A stretch of DNA of 64,000 bases from Linanthus parryae (taxonomy: Eukaryota > Streptophyta > Magnoliopsida > Ericales > Polemoniaceae), in contig JALGPY010000003.1 of the NCBI GenBank assembly GCA_023055425.1, forward strand, positions 67,874,991 to 67,938,990, read 5' to 3'. The position numbers were made by a program, and so were the translations under genes. Below are positions 55,512 through 64,000 of this stretch, piece by piece; position 1 is the stretch's first letter, and every line of letters starts with the position of its first letter. Below the pieces are notes generated by a model, which saw only the letters and a program-made list of their open reading frames with translations, searched no databases and was not told where the DNA came from.

Positions 55512-57731
55512 CTAGAGCCAATCAGGCGCATCTCGTATGCCCATACTCCTAGTGTGCCCTTCATGCTTCCACTGCGTGAGAGGCTTCGTAAGCGGGTCTG
55601 ACAGATTATCATCTGTAGGAATCTTGCATATCCGAACGTCTCCTCTATCGATAATATCTCGAATCAGATGAAACTTCCTGAGCACATGCTTGGACTTCTG
55701 GTGCGATCTGGGTTCCTTTGATTGCGCGATCGCCCCAGTGTTGTCACAGAACAACTCCACTGGATCCGCAATGCTAGGAACCACACCAAGTTCAGAAACA
55801 AACTTTCTGATCCAAACAGCCTCCTTTGCTGCGCCATTTGCAGCAATGTACTCAGCCTCTGTTGTAGAATCAGCTACCGTCTCTTGCTTGGAACTCTTCC
55901 AGCTCATCGCTGCTCCATTCAGGCAAAACACATATCCCGATTGTGATCTAAAGTCATCTCTATCGGTTTGGAAGCTTGCATCAGTGTAACCCCTTACACG
56001 CAACTCTTCCTCACCGCCAAACATCAAGAAAGCATCCTTAGTTCTTCTCAAGTACTTTAGGATGTTCTTGACAGCAATCCAGTGACTCTTACCTGGATTG
56101 GATTGGTATCTGCTTGTCATAATCAAGGCATATGACACATCTGGTCTAGTACATAACATGGCGTACATGATAGATCCTATGGCCGAGGCATAGGGAATCC
56201 TACTCATGCGTTCCTTCTCAATCTCATTGGAAGGACAACCACTCTTCGAAAGAGTGATTCCATGTGACATGGGCAAGAATCCCTTCTTGGAATCTTGCAT
56301 GTTGAACCGTTTCAACACCTTGTCAATATATGTACTCTGACTTAGGCCTAGCAACCTCTTAGATCTATCTCTATAGATCTTTATACCGAGTATATAGGCT
56401 GCTTCCCCTAAGTCTTTCATTGAGAAACACTTTCCTAGCCAATCTTTCACAGATTGCAGCATGGGAATGTCGTTTCCAATGAGTAGTATGTCATCCACAT
56501 ACAAGACCAGAAAAGCTACAGAGCTCCCACTAACCTTCTTGTAGACACAAGACTCATCTTCGTTTCTGATGAAGCCAAACTCTTTGACCACTTCATCAAA
56601 ACGTCGATTCCAACTCCTAGAAGCTTGCTTCAATCCATAAATGGATCGTTGCAGCTTACAGACTTTGTTGGCTTGCTTTGGATCCTCAAAACCCTCCGGC
56701 TGTATCATATACACATCCTCGAGGAGATTCCCATAAAGGAATGCTGTTTTGACATCCATCTGCCAAATCTCATAGTCGTAGTATGCTGCAATTGCAAGTA
56801 GGATTCGGATGGATTTGGTCATAGCGACTGGTGAAAAGGTTTCATCATAGTCAATACCATGAATCTGTCTGAATCCTTTAGCCACCAATCGGCCCTTATA
56901 GGTAATCACATTACCATCCATGTCGATCTTCTTCTTGAAGACCCACTTGCACCCTATGGGCCGCGCCCCTTCAGGTGGTTCCACCAAAGTCCATACTTTG
57001 TTGGTATACATGGATTCCATCTCGGATCTCATGGCTTCAAGCCACTTCTGCGAGTCTGGGCCACTTATAGCCTCCTCATAGGTAGTAGGCTCATCATCTA
57101 TGAGCATCGTGTCACCGGAATCAGTTACGAGAAGTCCGTACCTCTCGGGTTCCTGGCGCACTCTACTAGATCTACGAAGCTCTTGTGTTTCCTGAACAGG
57201 TGGATCCACAACTGCTTGTGATTCCTGTTCATGTTCCATAATCGGTTCAGTGATTTGTGGTTCTTGAACTTCTTCAAGTTCTACATTCCTCCCACTTGCT
57301 TCTTTAGAGACAAACTCTCTTTCTAGAAACACGCCGGTCCGAGCAACAAACACTTTGTTCTCGGTTGGATTGTAGAAGTAGTATCCCTTAGTTTCCTTAG
57401 GGTACCCCACAAATTTACACTTATCCGATTTAGGCCCTAGCTTGTCTGATTGTAAACATTTTACATAGACATCGCAGCCCCAAATCCTCATGAACGACAG
57501 TGTGGGACGCCTCCCACTCCACATCTCATATGGTGTCTTCATGACTAATTTAGATGGAACACGGTTAATGGTGAAAGCTGCACTTAATAGAGCGTAGCCC
57601 CAAATGATAATGGAAGATCGGTTTGACACATCATAGACCGAACCATATCCAATAGTGTTCGATTCCTCCTCTCGGACACGCCATTCCATTGTGGCGTTCC
57701 GGGTGGAGTGAGTTGGGACACGATCCCACAC
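55512..57731 (-). CDS. A6 pol: integrase C-terminal part, RT and RNase H (739 codons open)
   Basis: Roughly the first 43 residues are a wrong-frame read through upstream integrase DNA; true homology starts at WGYALLSAAFTINRVPSK. Then come the integrase C-terminus (YYFYNPTENKVFVARTGVF), an acidic variable linker, NKVWTLVEPPEGARPIGCKWVFKKK and the RT palm with QMDVKTAF (Asp about 326) and LVLYVDDILLIGND (Asp about 413, 414). RNase H follows with GYTDASFQ, STTEAEYIA, FCDNTGAIAQSKE and NLSDPLTKPLT. The C-terminus DAPDWL abuts the polypurine tract. All catalytic residues are present. It is separated from the upstream frame by a 1-bp deletion near 57600. Confidence 0.93.
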   Translation of the reverse strand: MWDRVPTHSTRNATMEWRVREEESNTIGYGSVYDVSNRSSIIIWGYALLSAAFTINRVPSKLVMKTPYEMWSGRRPTLSFMRIWGCDVYVKCLQSDKLGPKSDKCKFVGYPKETKGYYFYNPTENKVFVARTGVFLEREFVSKEASGRNVELEEVQEPQITEPIMEHEQESQAVVDPPVQETQELRRSSRVRQEPERYGLLVTDSGDTMLIDDEPTTYEEAISGPDSQKWLEAMRSEMESMYTNKVWTLVEPPEGARPIGCKWVFKKKIDMDGNVITYKGRLVAKGFRQIHGIDYDETFSPVAMTKSIRILLAIAAYYDYEIWQMDVKTAFLYGNLLEDVYMIQPEGFEDPKQANKVCKLQRSIYGLKQASRSWNRRFDEVVKEFGFIRNEDESCVYKKVSGSSVAFLVLYVDDILLIGNDIPMLQSVKDWLGKCFSMKDLGEAAYILGIKIYRDRSKRLLGLSQSTYIDKVLKRFNMQDSKKGFLPMSHGITLSKSGCPSNEIEKERMSRIPYASAIGSIMYAMLCTRPDVSYALIMTSRYQSNPGKSHWIAVKNILKYLRRTKDAFLMFGGEEELRVRGYTDASFQTDRDDFRSQSGYVFCLNGAAMSWKSSKQETVADSTTEAEYIAANGAAKEAVWIRKFVSELGVVPSIADPVELFCDNTGAIAQSKEPRSHQKSKHVLRKFHLIRDIIDRGDVRICKIPTDDNLSDPLTKPLTQWKHEGHTRSMGIRDAPDWL

Positions 57732-59461
57732 TCTCTAAGATAGCCGTCAAACTCTTGGCTCAAGTATTCTCCTCCACGATCCGATCGTAGAGCCTTGATA
57801 CTTTTGCCAAGTTGCTTCTCTACTTCATTCTTGAATTCTTTGAACACTTCAAAGGATTCGGATTTTGCCCTCATAAGGTACACAAATCCATATCTACTGT
57901 AATCATCAGTAAATGTAATGAAGTAGACATAACCACCCCTGGCAGGCGTGGCAAATGGCCCACACACATCGGTATGTATGAGCGCCAATTGCTCACTCGT
58001 CCTCTCACCTTTCTTATTGAAAGGGGACTTTGTCATTTTACCCAATAAACAAGCCTCACATGTCTCATATGATTCAAAATCAAATGAGTCTAGTAATCCA
58101 TCCTTATGGAGTCTAGATACACGTTTCTCGTTTATGTGGCCTAAACGACAATGCCATAAATAAGCAGGATTTAAATCATTTATTTTAATCCGCTTGGTAT
58201 TAATGTTGTAGACAGGATTGCTTAGATCAAGGACATAAAGTCCATTAAATAATTGCGCACTGAAATAGTGAATATTATTCAAATAAAAGGAACAACAATT
58301 GTTCTTTATTGAAATAATAAAACCTTCCTTGTCCAAACAAGAAATAGAAATAATGTTTCTGCTCATAGCAGGCACAAAATAGCAATTATTTAATTCTAAA
58401 ACTAATCCTGAAGGAAGAGATAGTTCGCACACGCCTATGGCCAACGCAGCAACCTTTGCTCCATTCCCAACGCGTAGATCTACCTTCCCTTTAGCCAATC
58501 TTTTACTTCTCTTTAGATCCTGCATATTTCGACAAATATGAGATCCACATCCAGTATCTAATACCCATGATGTAGAGACAGTTAAATTGACATCTACAAC
58601 AAAAATACCTGGTGGTGGTGGAATCACTATTCCAAGCCTCTTGTCCTCCAGATATTTTGGGCAGTTCCTCCTCCAGTGTCCAGGTTGACTGCAGTAGTGA
58701 CACTCACCCTTAGTCACGACCTTGGCAATGCCACCAACAGGCTTAAGGGCTTGTTCCTTGGACTTGGCAACTGACTTGCCTTTGCCCTTGGAGGAAGATG
58801 CAAACTTTTTGCCCTTTCCTTTATGCACCATCATAATGGCCTTGCCCTTACCCTTGTTGATGCTCTGTTCAGCCGTCCTCAACATGTTGAGCAAATCTGG
58901 CAGTGGTTTAACGATCTCGTTCATGTTATAGTTCATAATGAACTGTCCATAACTCTCGGGCAACGATTGCAACACGAGATCGGTTGCCAACTCTTGGCCG
59001 ACCGGGAACCCAAGCCGGGCGAGATTCTCCAAGTACCCGATCATTCGGAGTACATGGGGTCCCACCGGGTTCCCTTCTGCCAGATGACATTTGAACAGTG
59101 CCTTTGAGACCTCATACCTCTCTACCCTCGCCTGCTCTTGGAAGAGCTGCTTTAGATGTTCGATCATATCGACAGCATTCATGTTCTCATGTTGCTTCTG
59201 AAGCTCAGAGGTCATGGTGTAAAGCATTAGGCAGGCCGCATCATTAGCGTCATCAACACGCTTTTGATACGCCTTTAAGGCAACAGGTGTCTGGTTCTCT
59301 GGACCTTTTGGAACATGCTCCTCTATTGCGTACAGTTTCTTCTCTTGCTTGAGAACAATTCTCAAGTTTCTGTACCAATCAAGAAAGTTGGTTCCAGAGA
59401 GCTTGTCCTTCTCAAGGACAGATCGTAGGGAATATTGTGAACTCGATGAGTTGTTTGCCAT
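57584..59461 (-). CDS. gag-pol: A6 gag-protease-integrase N-terminal part (625 codons open)
   Basis: Starts MANNSSSSQYSLRSVLEKDK at 59461, after the leader. Gag capsid fills residues 1 to about 230, with a basic Lys/Gly region near 200-240. The zinc knuckle CHYCSQPGHWRRNC is near residue 253 and the protease site LDTGCGSHICRN near 300. The integrase zinc region YLWHCRLGHINEKR (about 435) with CEACLLGK follows, then the core with HTDVCGPF (about 497), LRSDRGGEY and NGVSERRNRTLLD, the DDE triad. The frame leaves homology after DLPLSF because of a 1-bp deletion, ending GATLY. Gag and pol share one frame without a stop, as usual in copia. Confidence 0.93.
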   Translation of the reverse strand: MANNSSSSQYSLRSVLEKDKLSGTNFLDWYRNLRIVLKQEKKLYAIEEHVPKGPENQTPVALKAYQKRVDDANDAACLMLYTMTSELQKQHENMNAVDMIEHLKQLFQEQARVERYEVSKALFKCHLAEGNPVGPHVLRMIGYLENLARLGFPVGQELATDLVLQSLPESYGQFIMNYNMNEIVKPLPDLLNMLRTAEQSINKGKGKAIMMVHKGKGKKFASSSKGKGKSVAKSKEQALKPVGGIAKVVTKGECHYCSQPGHWRRNCPKYLEDKRLGIVIPPPPGIFVVDVNLTVSTSWVLDTGCGSHICRNMQDLKRSKRLAKGKVDLRVGNGAKVAALAIGVCELSLPSGLVLELNNCYFVPAMSRNIISISCLDKEGFIISIKNNCCSFYLNNIHYFSAQLFNGLYVLDLSNPVYNINTKRIKINDLNPAYLWHCRLGHINEKRVSRLHKDGLLDSFDFESYETCEACLLGKMTKSPFNKKGERTSEQLALIHTDVCGPFATPARGGYVYFITFTDDYSRYGFVYLMRAKSESFEVFKEFKNEVEKQLGKSIKALRSDRGGEYLSQEFDGYLRECGIVSQLTPPGTPQWNGVSERRNRTLLDMVRSMMCQTDLPLSFGATLY

Positions 59462-61131
59462 TTGGAATTCTGCAAAAGGAAAATACGCAAGTTTTAGTAT
59501 TTGTGAATTTTTGACTATATTTAATAATGGCTAGTTTATTAAATATAGCTCCCACTATTTTTCTACGGATTAATAACCCTCAAGATATTAATGCGGAAAA
59601 TATCCTTATATTTTCTAGTGGGCCAAGATCCATCTTTTCATCTCCTTATGAGCTTGCTTTGGCAAGTCACCCATAATTTGACTACTTCTAGGTAGGAACA
59701 ATTCCAATTGCATCCCATATGCAACTCTTGGTTCAATCGGGCAAATAACTCCTTATTTATCCATCCATATGGATAATCCCAATTGATTGCCTCTAGGTTT
59801 CTTAATCAAATTAATAGCCTAGTTGTGTTCAACCTCTTACCTAAACAATTGCACATTGTTACGTGCCATCGCATTCCATCATTATGAACCAAGTCGCCAT
59901 GCTTTGGCACGCACGAACTTGATAAATAATGATGATAATGAGTGTTTAAATAACGAGAAGGCAAGAACACAATATTTAAAATTTGAGGGATTTTCTTTTT
60001 TCAATTTTAATTATTTTGTTGATCAATATCAACTAATCTATCTATTTGAGTTTGGGCACAACTCCAAATAATAGATCCGGGTTGTCTAATTATCTTATTA
60101 TCCTAATTGCATGCATCATCCATACACCAACCACACAAATAATAAGACAATAAATAAACAACCACAAAACAGAAATTAAACGTGATGTGGATATGGCCTT
60201 TTCTAGACTAAGATAATTCCAAGCCAATGGAATTATCTATGAACCTTAAGCAAACACATCTCCATGCGTCTTGGTCTTTTGGTCCATCCTTCATAGTCAT
60301 GTGGAATGCTCCATGCTCCATGCTCCATCTTTTGTGGCTTCTTTGGCTTTGGGCTTCTTTTCTCCAATCTTGGCTAACAATCTACTTTATCTAGCACTAG
60401 CTAATATCTATACTAAATAAAATAAATCTCACAAGTTGAGAAAAAAAATGGCACGCAGGCCATAAAACCCTAATTAATTATTACAATTAATTGATCAGCT
60501 CGCAGGCCGTAAAACCAAACCACAAAATTAAACATCCACATCAAACCACATCCTAAGGCCATATCCAATCACCATGCGATTTGTACATAAACAGTTAAAA
60601 TCCAATTTTAACGCGCTCGGTCAATTTTAATTGATTTTAGGATTTCTAGGGTTAAAACGGTCCATGGGCCCAACAATCCAATTGCCCGGGCCCAAACAAA
60701 GTGAACCATAAGGCCCTAGGGCCGGGCCGGCCCAAAACCCGCAAGCTAGGCCCGCGGGTTAGGGCCGCCCAGCCCCTTAGGGCGCCAATCTTGGGCGGCA
60801 AGCAAGGGGGGCGGTCTCCTAGGGGGCCGAACCTCCTTATGGAGGTTGTTTCCAAAACAACCTCCTTGCTTGGAGCCCAAGTTTGGTTGTTTCCTTGTTT
60901 TGGGAGAACTCCTTCTTCCCCAAGGATGCCCAAACCCTAGATCTAAGATCCTAAAATTTCTCAAACTCACCAATTCATGCATCCAATGCAAAATTGGGTC
61001 TTGTTATGATCTAATTAATGACAAATTGCATCCCATGCTTGATTTGTCTTGTTTTACGCGATAAACAACAATTTAAGGTGTAAAACAACAAGAATGTAAC
61101 ACATAAACTACGTTTATGCTCTATGACATGT
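59462..61131 (-). other. A6 leader (1.7 kb)
   Basis: Nearly identical to 16811-18485. It carries the twin motif (about 60453 and 60497), GC-rich palindromes near 60700-60800 and no coding sequence. Confidence 0.75.
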
Positions 61132-61144
61132 GGCTCTGATACCA
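61132..61144 (-). other. Primer-binding site of A6
   Basis: GGCTCTGATACCA, the complement of the iMet site, one base from the LTR. Confidence 0.93.
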
Positions 61145-61145
61145 C

Positions 61146-62576
61146 TGTAGGGTTTTGATTCATGGATCGCGCAAACAGAAGCATAATCAAACAAACAACC
61201 ATGCAAAACCCTCCAAGGATCACAAGTCTAGATGCATAACGATAGTGAAGGTAAGAAATCATAAACACACCTTTGGGTTCTCCTTGATGACTTCAAACGC
61301 GAATAGTGACACGTTCTCTATAGTTGATCCACGCCTAGAGTTGATCCTAGATCTCCAATCTCCTTGGTGCTAGCCCGGAATGAGAGGAGGGTGAAGTAAT
61401 CACGCAAAACGAGACAAAAAGAAAGGGGCTCGGCCCTCTTTTTGGCCGACGGGGACGAGGGCGGCGGCAAGGGGGGCGTCGGCCTCCTTTGTTGCTTGCT
61501 CTCTCTCCTTTGTTCTCTCCCACTCTTGTTATGTTCTCTCTAGAGCATAAGTTATGAGGAAGGAAGGAAGGAGGGTCCTTTATATAGTCCAACAACTCCT
61601 TGTTAACTACCTAAAGGACTTATTCTAGTCCTACTAGAATTCAATTTAGTCCCTTCCTTGCAAATTAGTCCCTACTAAGTTTGCAAGGGTTTGCAAAGTG
61701 ATCCTTTTAATTAATTAATCCAATTAATTAATTCCCAAATCTAGTACAACTCTATATAGCGTGTGACCCCATAGGTTCTATCTAGTTGGTAGCAACTCTT
61801 TGCTAATATGGAGCGGTTTCTAGCAAAACATCCATTCTAGCCAACTAATAGAATAGTCATCTAGACAACCTTGTACAAGTAATTGTCTCATCCCTTTGCC
61901 TCCATATCCGGATTGGACACGAGACATACAAGTCACACTCGTATATCCAATCCCTAGTTTCTCGATCCATGGAATAGCCTTATTCGTGCAAATAACATCA
62001 ATATCCTATATTGATTTATTTGAGTCTGGCCAGACATTCTATAAGCACTATCCTTCGAGTGGCCTAGGATATTTGCTCCCGTTATGTGGGAGGGGCAAAT
62101 CCTCTCTACGTCCACTACGATCTCTAAGCTTGCTTCTCATTGTATCCAGTACACTCCTTTATAACTACCCAGTCACGGTGTAGCGTTTAACGCTACCAAG
62201 ATCACAATGATCCACAACTAGAATATCTAGTGACTTCAAGTCTAAGGATGACAACACCATTGTACCCGAGAAGCACTTGTGACTCAACATAACATGTATG
62301 TAGCCTTCTCGGTGATGGGTCAATCCAGTGCAACATTCTGTAATGCACACCTATGTGTTGGATCGTGATATCTCCATATCAATCCAACCCCATACTAGTC
62401 TATAGATGATTGTCCCATTTAATCATTATACTTGACTAGGGATATTTAAGATAAACAACACGATTGTAAATCTAAGGACTTCATTATATTAAATATCCAA
62501 TAGATAATAAATGAATTTTCTAGCCAAATACAAATTCATACTAAACTAGATTGCCTCTAGGGCATCTATTCCAACA
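61146..62576 (-). repeat. 5' LTR of A6 (1,431 bp)
   Basis: Starts TGTAGGG, ends ATTCCAACA, followed by TSD GATTT. TATA complement at 61579-61586. Confidence 0.95.
61579..61586 (-). promoter_or_regulatory. TATA box in the A6 5' LTR
   Basis: TATATAAA in element sense, within GGACTATATAAAGGA. Confidence 0.7.
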
Positions 62577-62581
62577 GATTT

Positions 62582-63234
62582 GTCCCTCCCACATAACGGG
62601 AACAAATATCCACAGCCACTCGAGGGTTAGTTCTTAAAGAATGTCTGGACATACTTAGATAAATTAATATAGGATATTGATGTTATATGCATGCGTAAGA
62701 CTATTCCCAGTATCAAGAAACTATGGATTGGATATACGAGTGAAACTTGTATGTCTCGATGTCCAATCCGGATATGGAGACAAAGGGATAACACAATACG
62801 GTAACATTGCTCACAATGATTATCGGATTACTGACTATTTTTATTAGTTGGGTGGCATTGACGTTATCACAAGAGGGAGAGAACAAAGAAAGGAGAAATA
62901 AAAGCACTAGGGTCGAACCCCTAGTGTCGTCCGCCCCATACCCGTCGGCCACCAAGAGGCGCGGCCTCTTGTTCCTCGTTTTGCATGATATTCTTCTACC
63001 TACTTCTTGACGTGAGCTAGCACAAGATGTTGGGAGGATCCGGTGAATACCTATGCGTGGATATTCATAGAGACGTGGACATTATTCTACATGAAGTCAC
63101 GAATTCAGACAAACAAGGTACACATGAGTTTCTACACTTACCATCGCTATGATGTCTAGTCATGTGATCCTTGGAGGGTATTGAAAAGAGTTTATTTTAT
63201 TATTTCGCTGCACAATCCGTATCAAAACCCTATA
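62582..63234 (+). repeat. A7 5' LTR, right half, TATA region deleted
   Basis: Continues the LTR after A6. Near 62868 the text passes from GGGTGGCATTGACG straight into the region that lies downstream of the TATA box in A5 (GGGAGAGAACAAAG), so about 400 bp including the core promoter is missing. Ends CAAAACCCTATA. Confidence 0.8.
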
Positions 63235-63235
63235 G

Positions 63236-63248
63236 TGGTATCAGAGCC
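63236..63248 (+). other. Primer-binding site of A7
   Basis: Perfect TGGTATCAGAGCC one base after the LTR. Confidence 0.9.
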
Positions 63249-64000
63249 ACGGGTCGTAGTGCATAGCGTGGTTTATGTGTTACTTTTCAGTTAATTTTAT
63301 ACCGTCTAGCTACTTTTCGCGTAAAAACTACAGTTGGCATAATAATGTAATTTGAATATGATTCAATAGGAAATGAGCTAATTCAAATCTTCATATAAAA
63401 CTAGCGAATTCCGGCACATATGATGTGTCAATTTAGGTTTCGAAAACAAGGGTTTGGGCACAAATTGGGAAAAGGGGTTTTCTCATTTTAAATTCAAGCA
63501 AACAAGGAAGGAAGAGGAAGGAAACAAGCTTGGGCTGAAACCCTAGCCGTCCACCCCCTTCCTTGTGCGGCAAGCAGGGCCACAGCCACAAGGCCGGTTC
63601 GGCTAGGCGTGCAGTTTGACTGTGCGGCCTAGGGTCGGCCAGCCTGGCAGCTTGCGGCGGTCCTTTGAGGGTTCGGCCAAAAGGGTTTGGTGGGCCTCTT
63701 GGACTGTTTTGACCCTAGTTACCCAATCATCAACTAAAATTGATCAAGCGCGTTTAAATTGGATTTTAACTGTATTATGTGTTTTTCGCATGGTGATAGG
63801 ATATGGCCTTAGATGTGGATGTTGTGAATGTTTACTTTTGTGGTTTTGTTTTATCGTAGTAATTAATTAATTAGGTTTTACGGCCTGTGAGCCGGTTTCT
63901 CTTGAACTTGTGAGTTCTTTCTATTTTGTATAGGAGCTAGCTAGAAATAGATAGTAAGATGATAGCCAAGACATGGAGAACAAGCCTAAAGAATTAAAGA
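63249..64000 (+). other. A7 leader (to window end)
   Basis: Homologous to the other Angela leaders: a GC-rich block at 63540-63690 and one clear copy of the twin motif, GGTTTTACGGCCTGTGAGCC at 63873; the first copy is reduced to GTTTTATCG near 63848. No coding sequence. Confidence 0.7.

Larger units (their letters stand above)
54066..62576 (-). mobile_element. A6: near-complete Angela-type element, 8,511 bp
   Basis: LTRs 54066-55497 and 61146-62576, perfect TSD GATTT (54061-54065, 62577-62581), primer-binding site 61132-61144, polypurine complement GTCTCCCACTTGCACT at 55498. It is a close sister of A2. Gag, protease, integrase, RT and RNase H are all present with their catalytic motifs, in one frame except for a single 1-bp deletion at about 57600. 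It is the most intact element in the window. Confidence 0.95.
53585..64000 (+). mobile_element. A7: Angela-like element, LTR split by A6, runs off the window
   Basis: LTR halves at 53585-54065 and 62582-63234 (plus the TSD copy), primer-binding site 63236-63248, leader to 64000. It inserted in the Copia-C remnant. Its LTR totals about 1.13 kb and lacks the segment with the TATA box that is present in A2-A6. Confidence 0.82.

Noticed and set aside
1..64000. CRISPR arrays, bacterial defence systems, tRNA or rRNA genes, organellar inserts
   Set aside because: No regularly spaced repeats, cloverleaf, rRNA-conserved strings or organellar genes were seen on either strand; GGTATCAGAGCC strings are primer-binding sites, not tRNA genes.

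Overview
This window is nuclear DNA of a flowering plant and is made almost entirely of nested LTR retrotransposons. No host gene, tRNA, rRNA, CRISPR array or bacterial feature was found. The plant assignment rests on plant-type Ty1/copia and Ty3/gypsy families, primer-binding sites matching initiator-Met tRNA (TGGTATCAGAGCC) and clean 5-bp target-site duplications (TSDs). Species and chromosome cannot be read from the sequence. Lineage names (Tekay/Del, Angela, SIRE/Maximus) are inferred from recognised protein motifs, not from a search.

Layout, left to right. 1-6706: a decayed plus-strand Ty3/gypsy element (Gypsy-1, Tekay/Del-like). Its 3' LTR is cut by A1, a minus-strand copia element of Angela type (6707-11447 and 19936-21543). 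A1 is itself interrupted by A2 (minus, 11448-19930, TSD AAAAT). 21544-24781: 3' part of a SIRE-like copia element (SIRE-A) with an extra open reading frame after pol. 24782-25794 and 33964-35895: remains of an unclassified minus-strand LTR element (X), split by A3 (minus, 25795-33958, TSD ATAAC). 35935-38690: SIRE-B, a second SIRE-like fragment with the same extra ORF. 38691-40991: A4, an internally deleted Angela-type element. 40992-43957: a gypsy gag fragment joined to the gag, leader and LTR of a short-LTR copia (Copia-B), both minus. 43958-44400: nothing recognised. 44400-45332 and 53541-53584: a copia pol remnant (Copia-C, minus), split by A5 (plus, 45333-53535, TSD ATTAG). 53585-64000: A7 (plus), running off the window, its LTR split by A6 (minus, 54066-62576, TSD GATTT).

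A2 and A6 are near-identical, young, and carry nearly complete gag-protease-integrase-RT-RNase H frames. Each is broken at different places: A2 by a 1-bp and a 32-bp deletion, A6 by one 1-bp deletion. A3 and A5 are different. They keep LTRs, primer-binding site, polypurine tract and a long leader, but their gag-pol is ruined, and they share the same lesion in the RT YVDD motif and the same loss of the Gag zinc knuckle. This suggests a non-autonomous Angela family mobilised in trans by A2/A6-like elements, the most interesting signal in the window. Other notable points are a twin motif conserved in the leaders of six Angela copies, a cluster of G-box/ABRE-like palindromes in the Gypsy-1 promoter, and the extra ORF flanked by palindromes in the SIRE-like copies.
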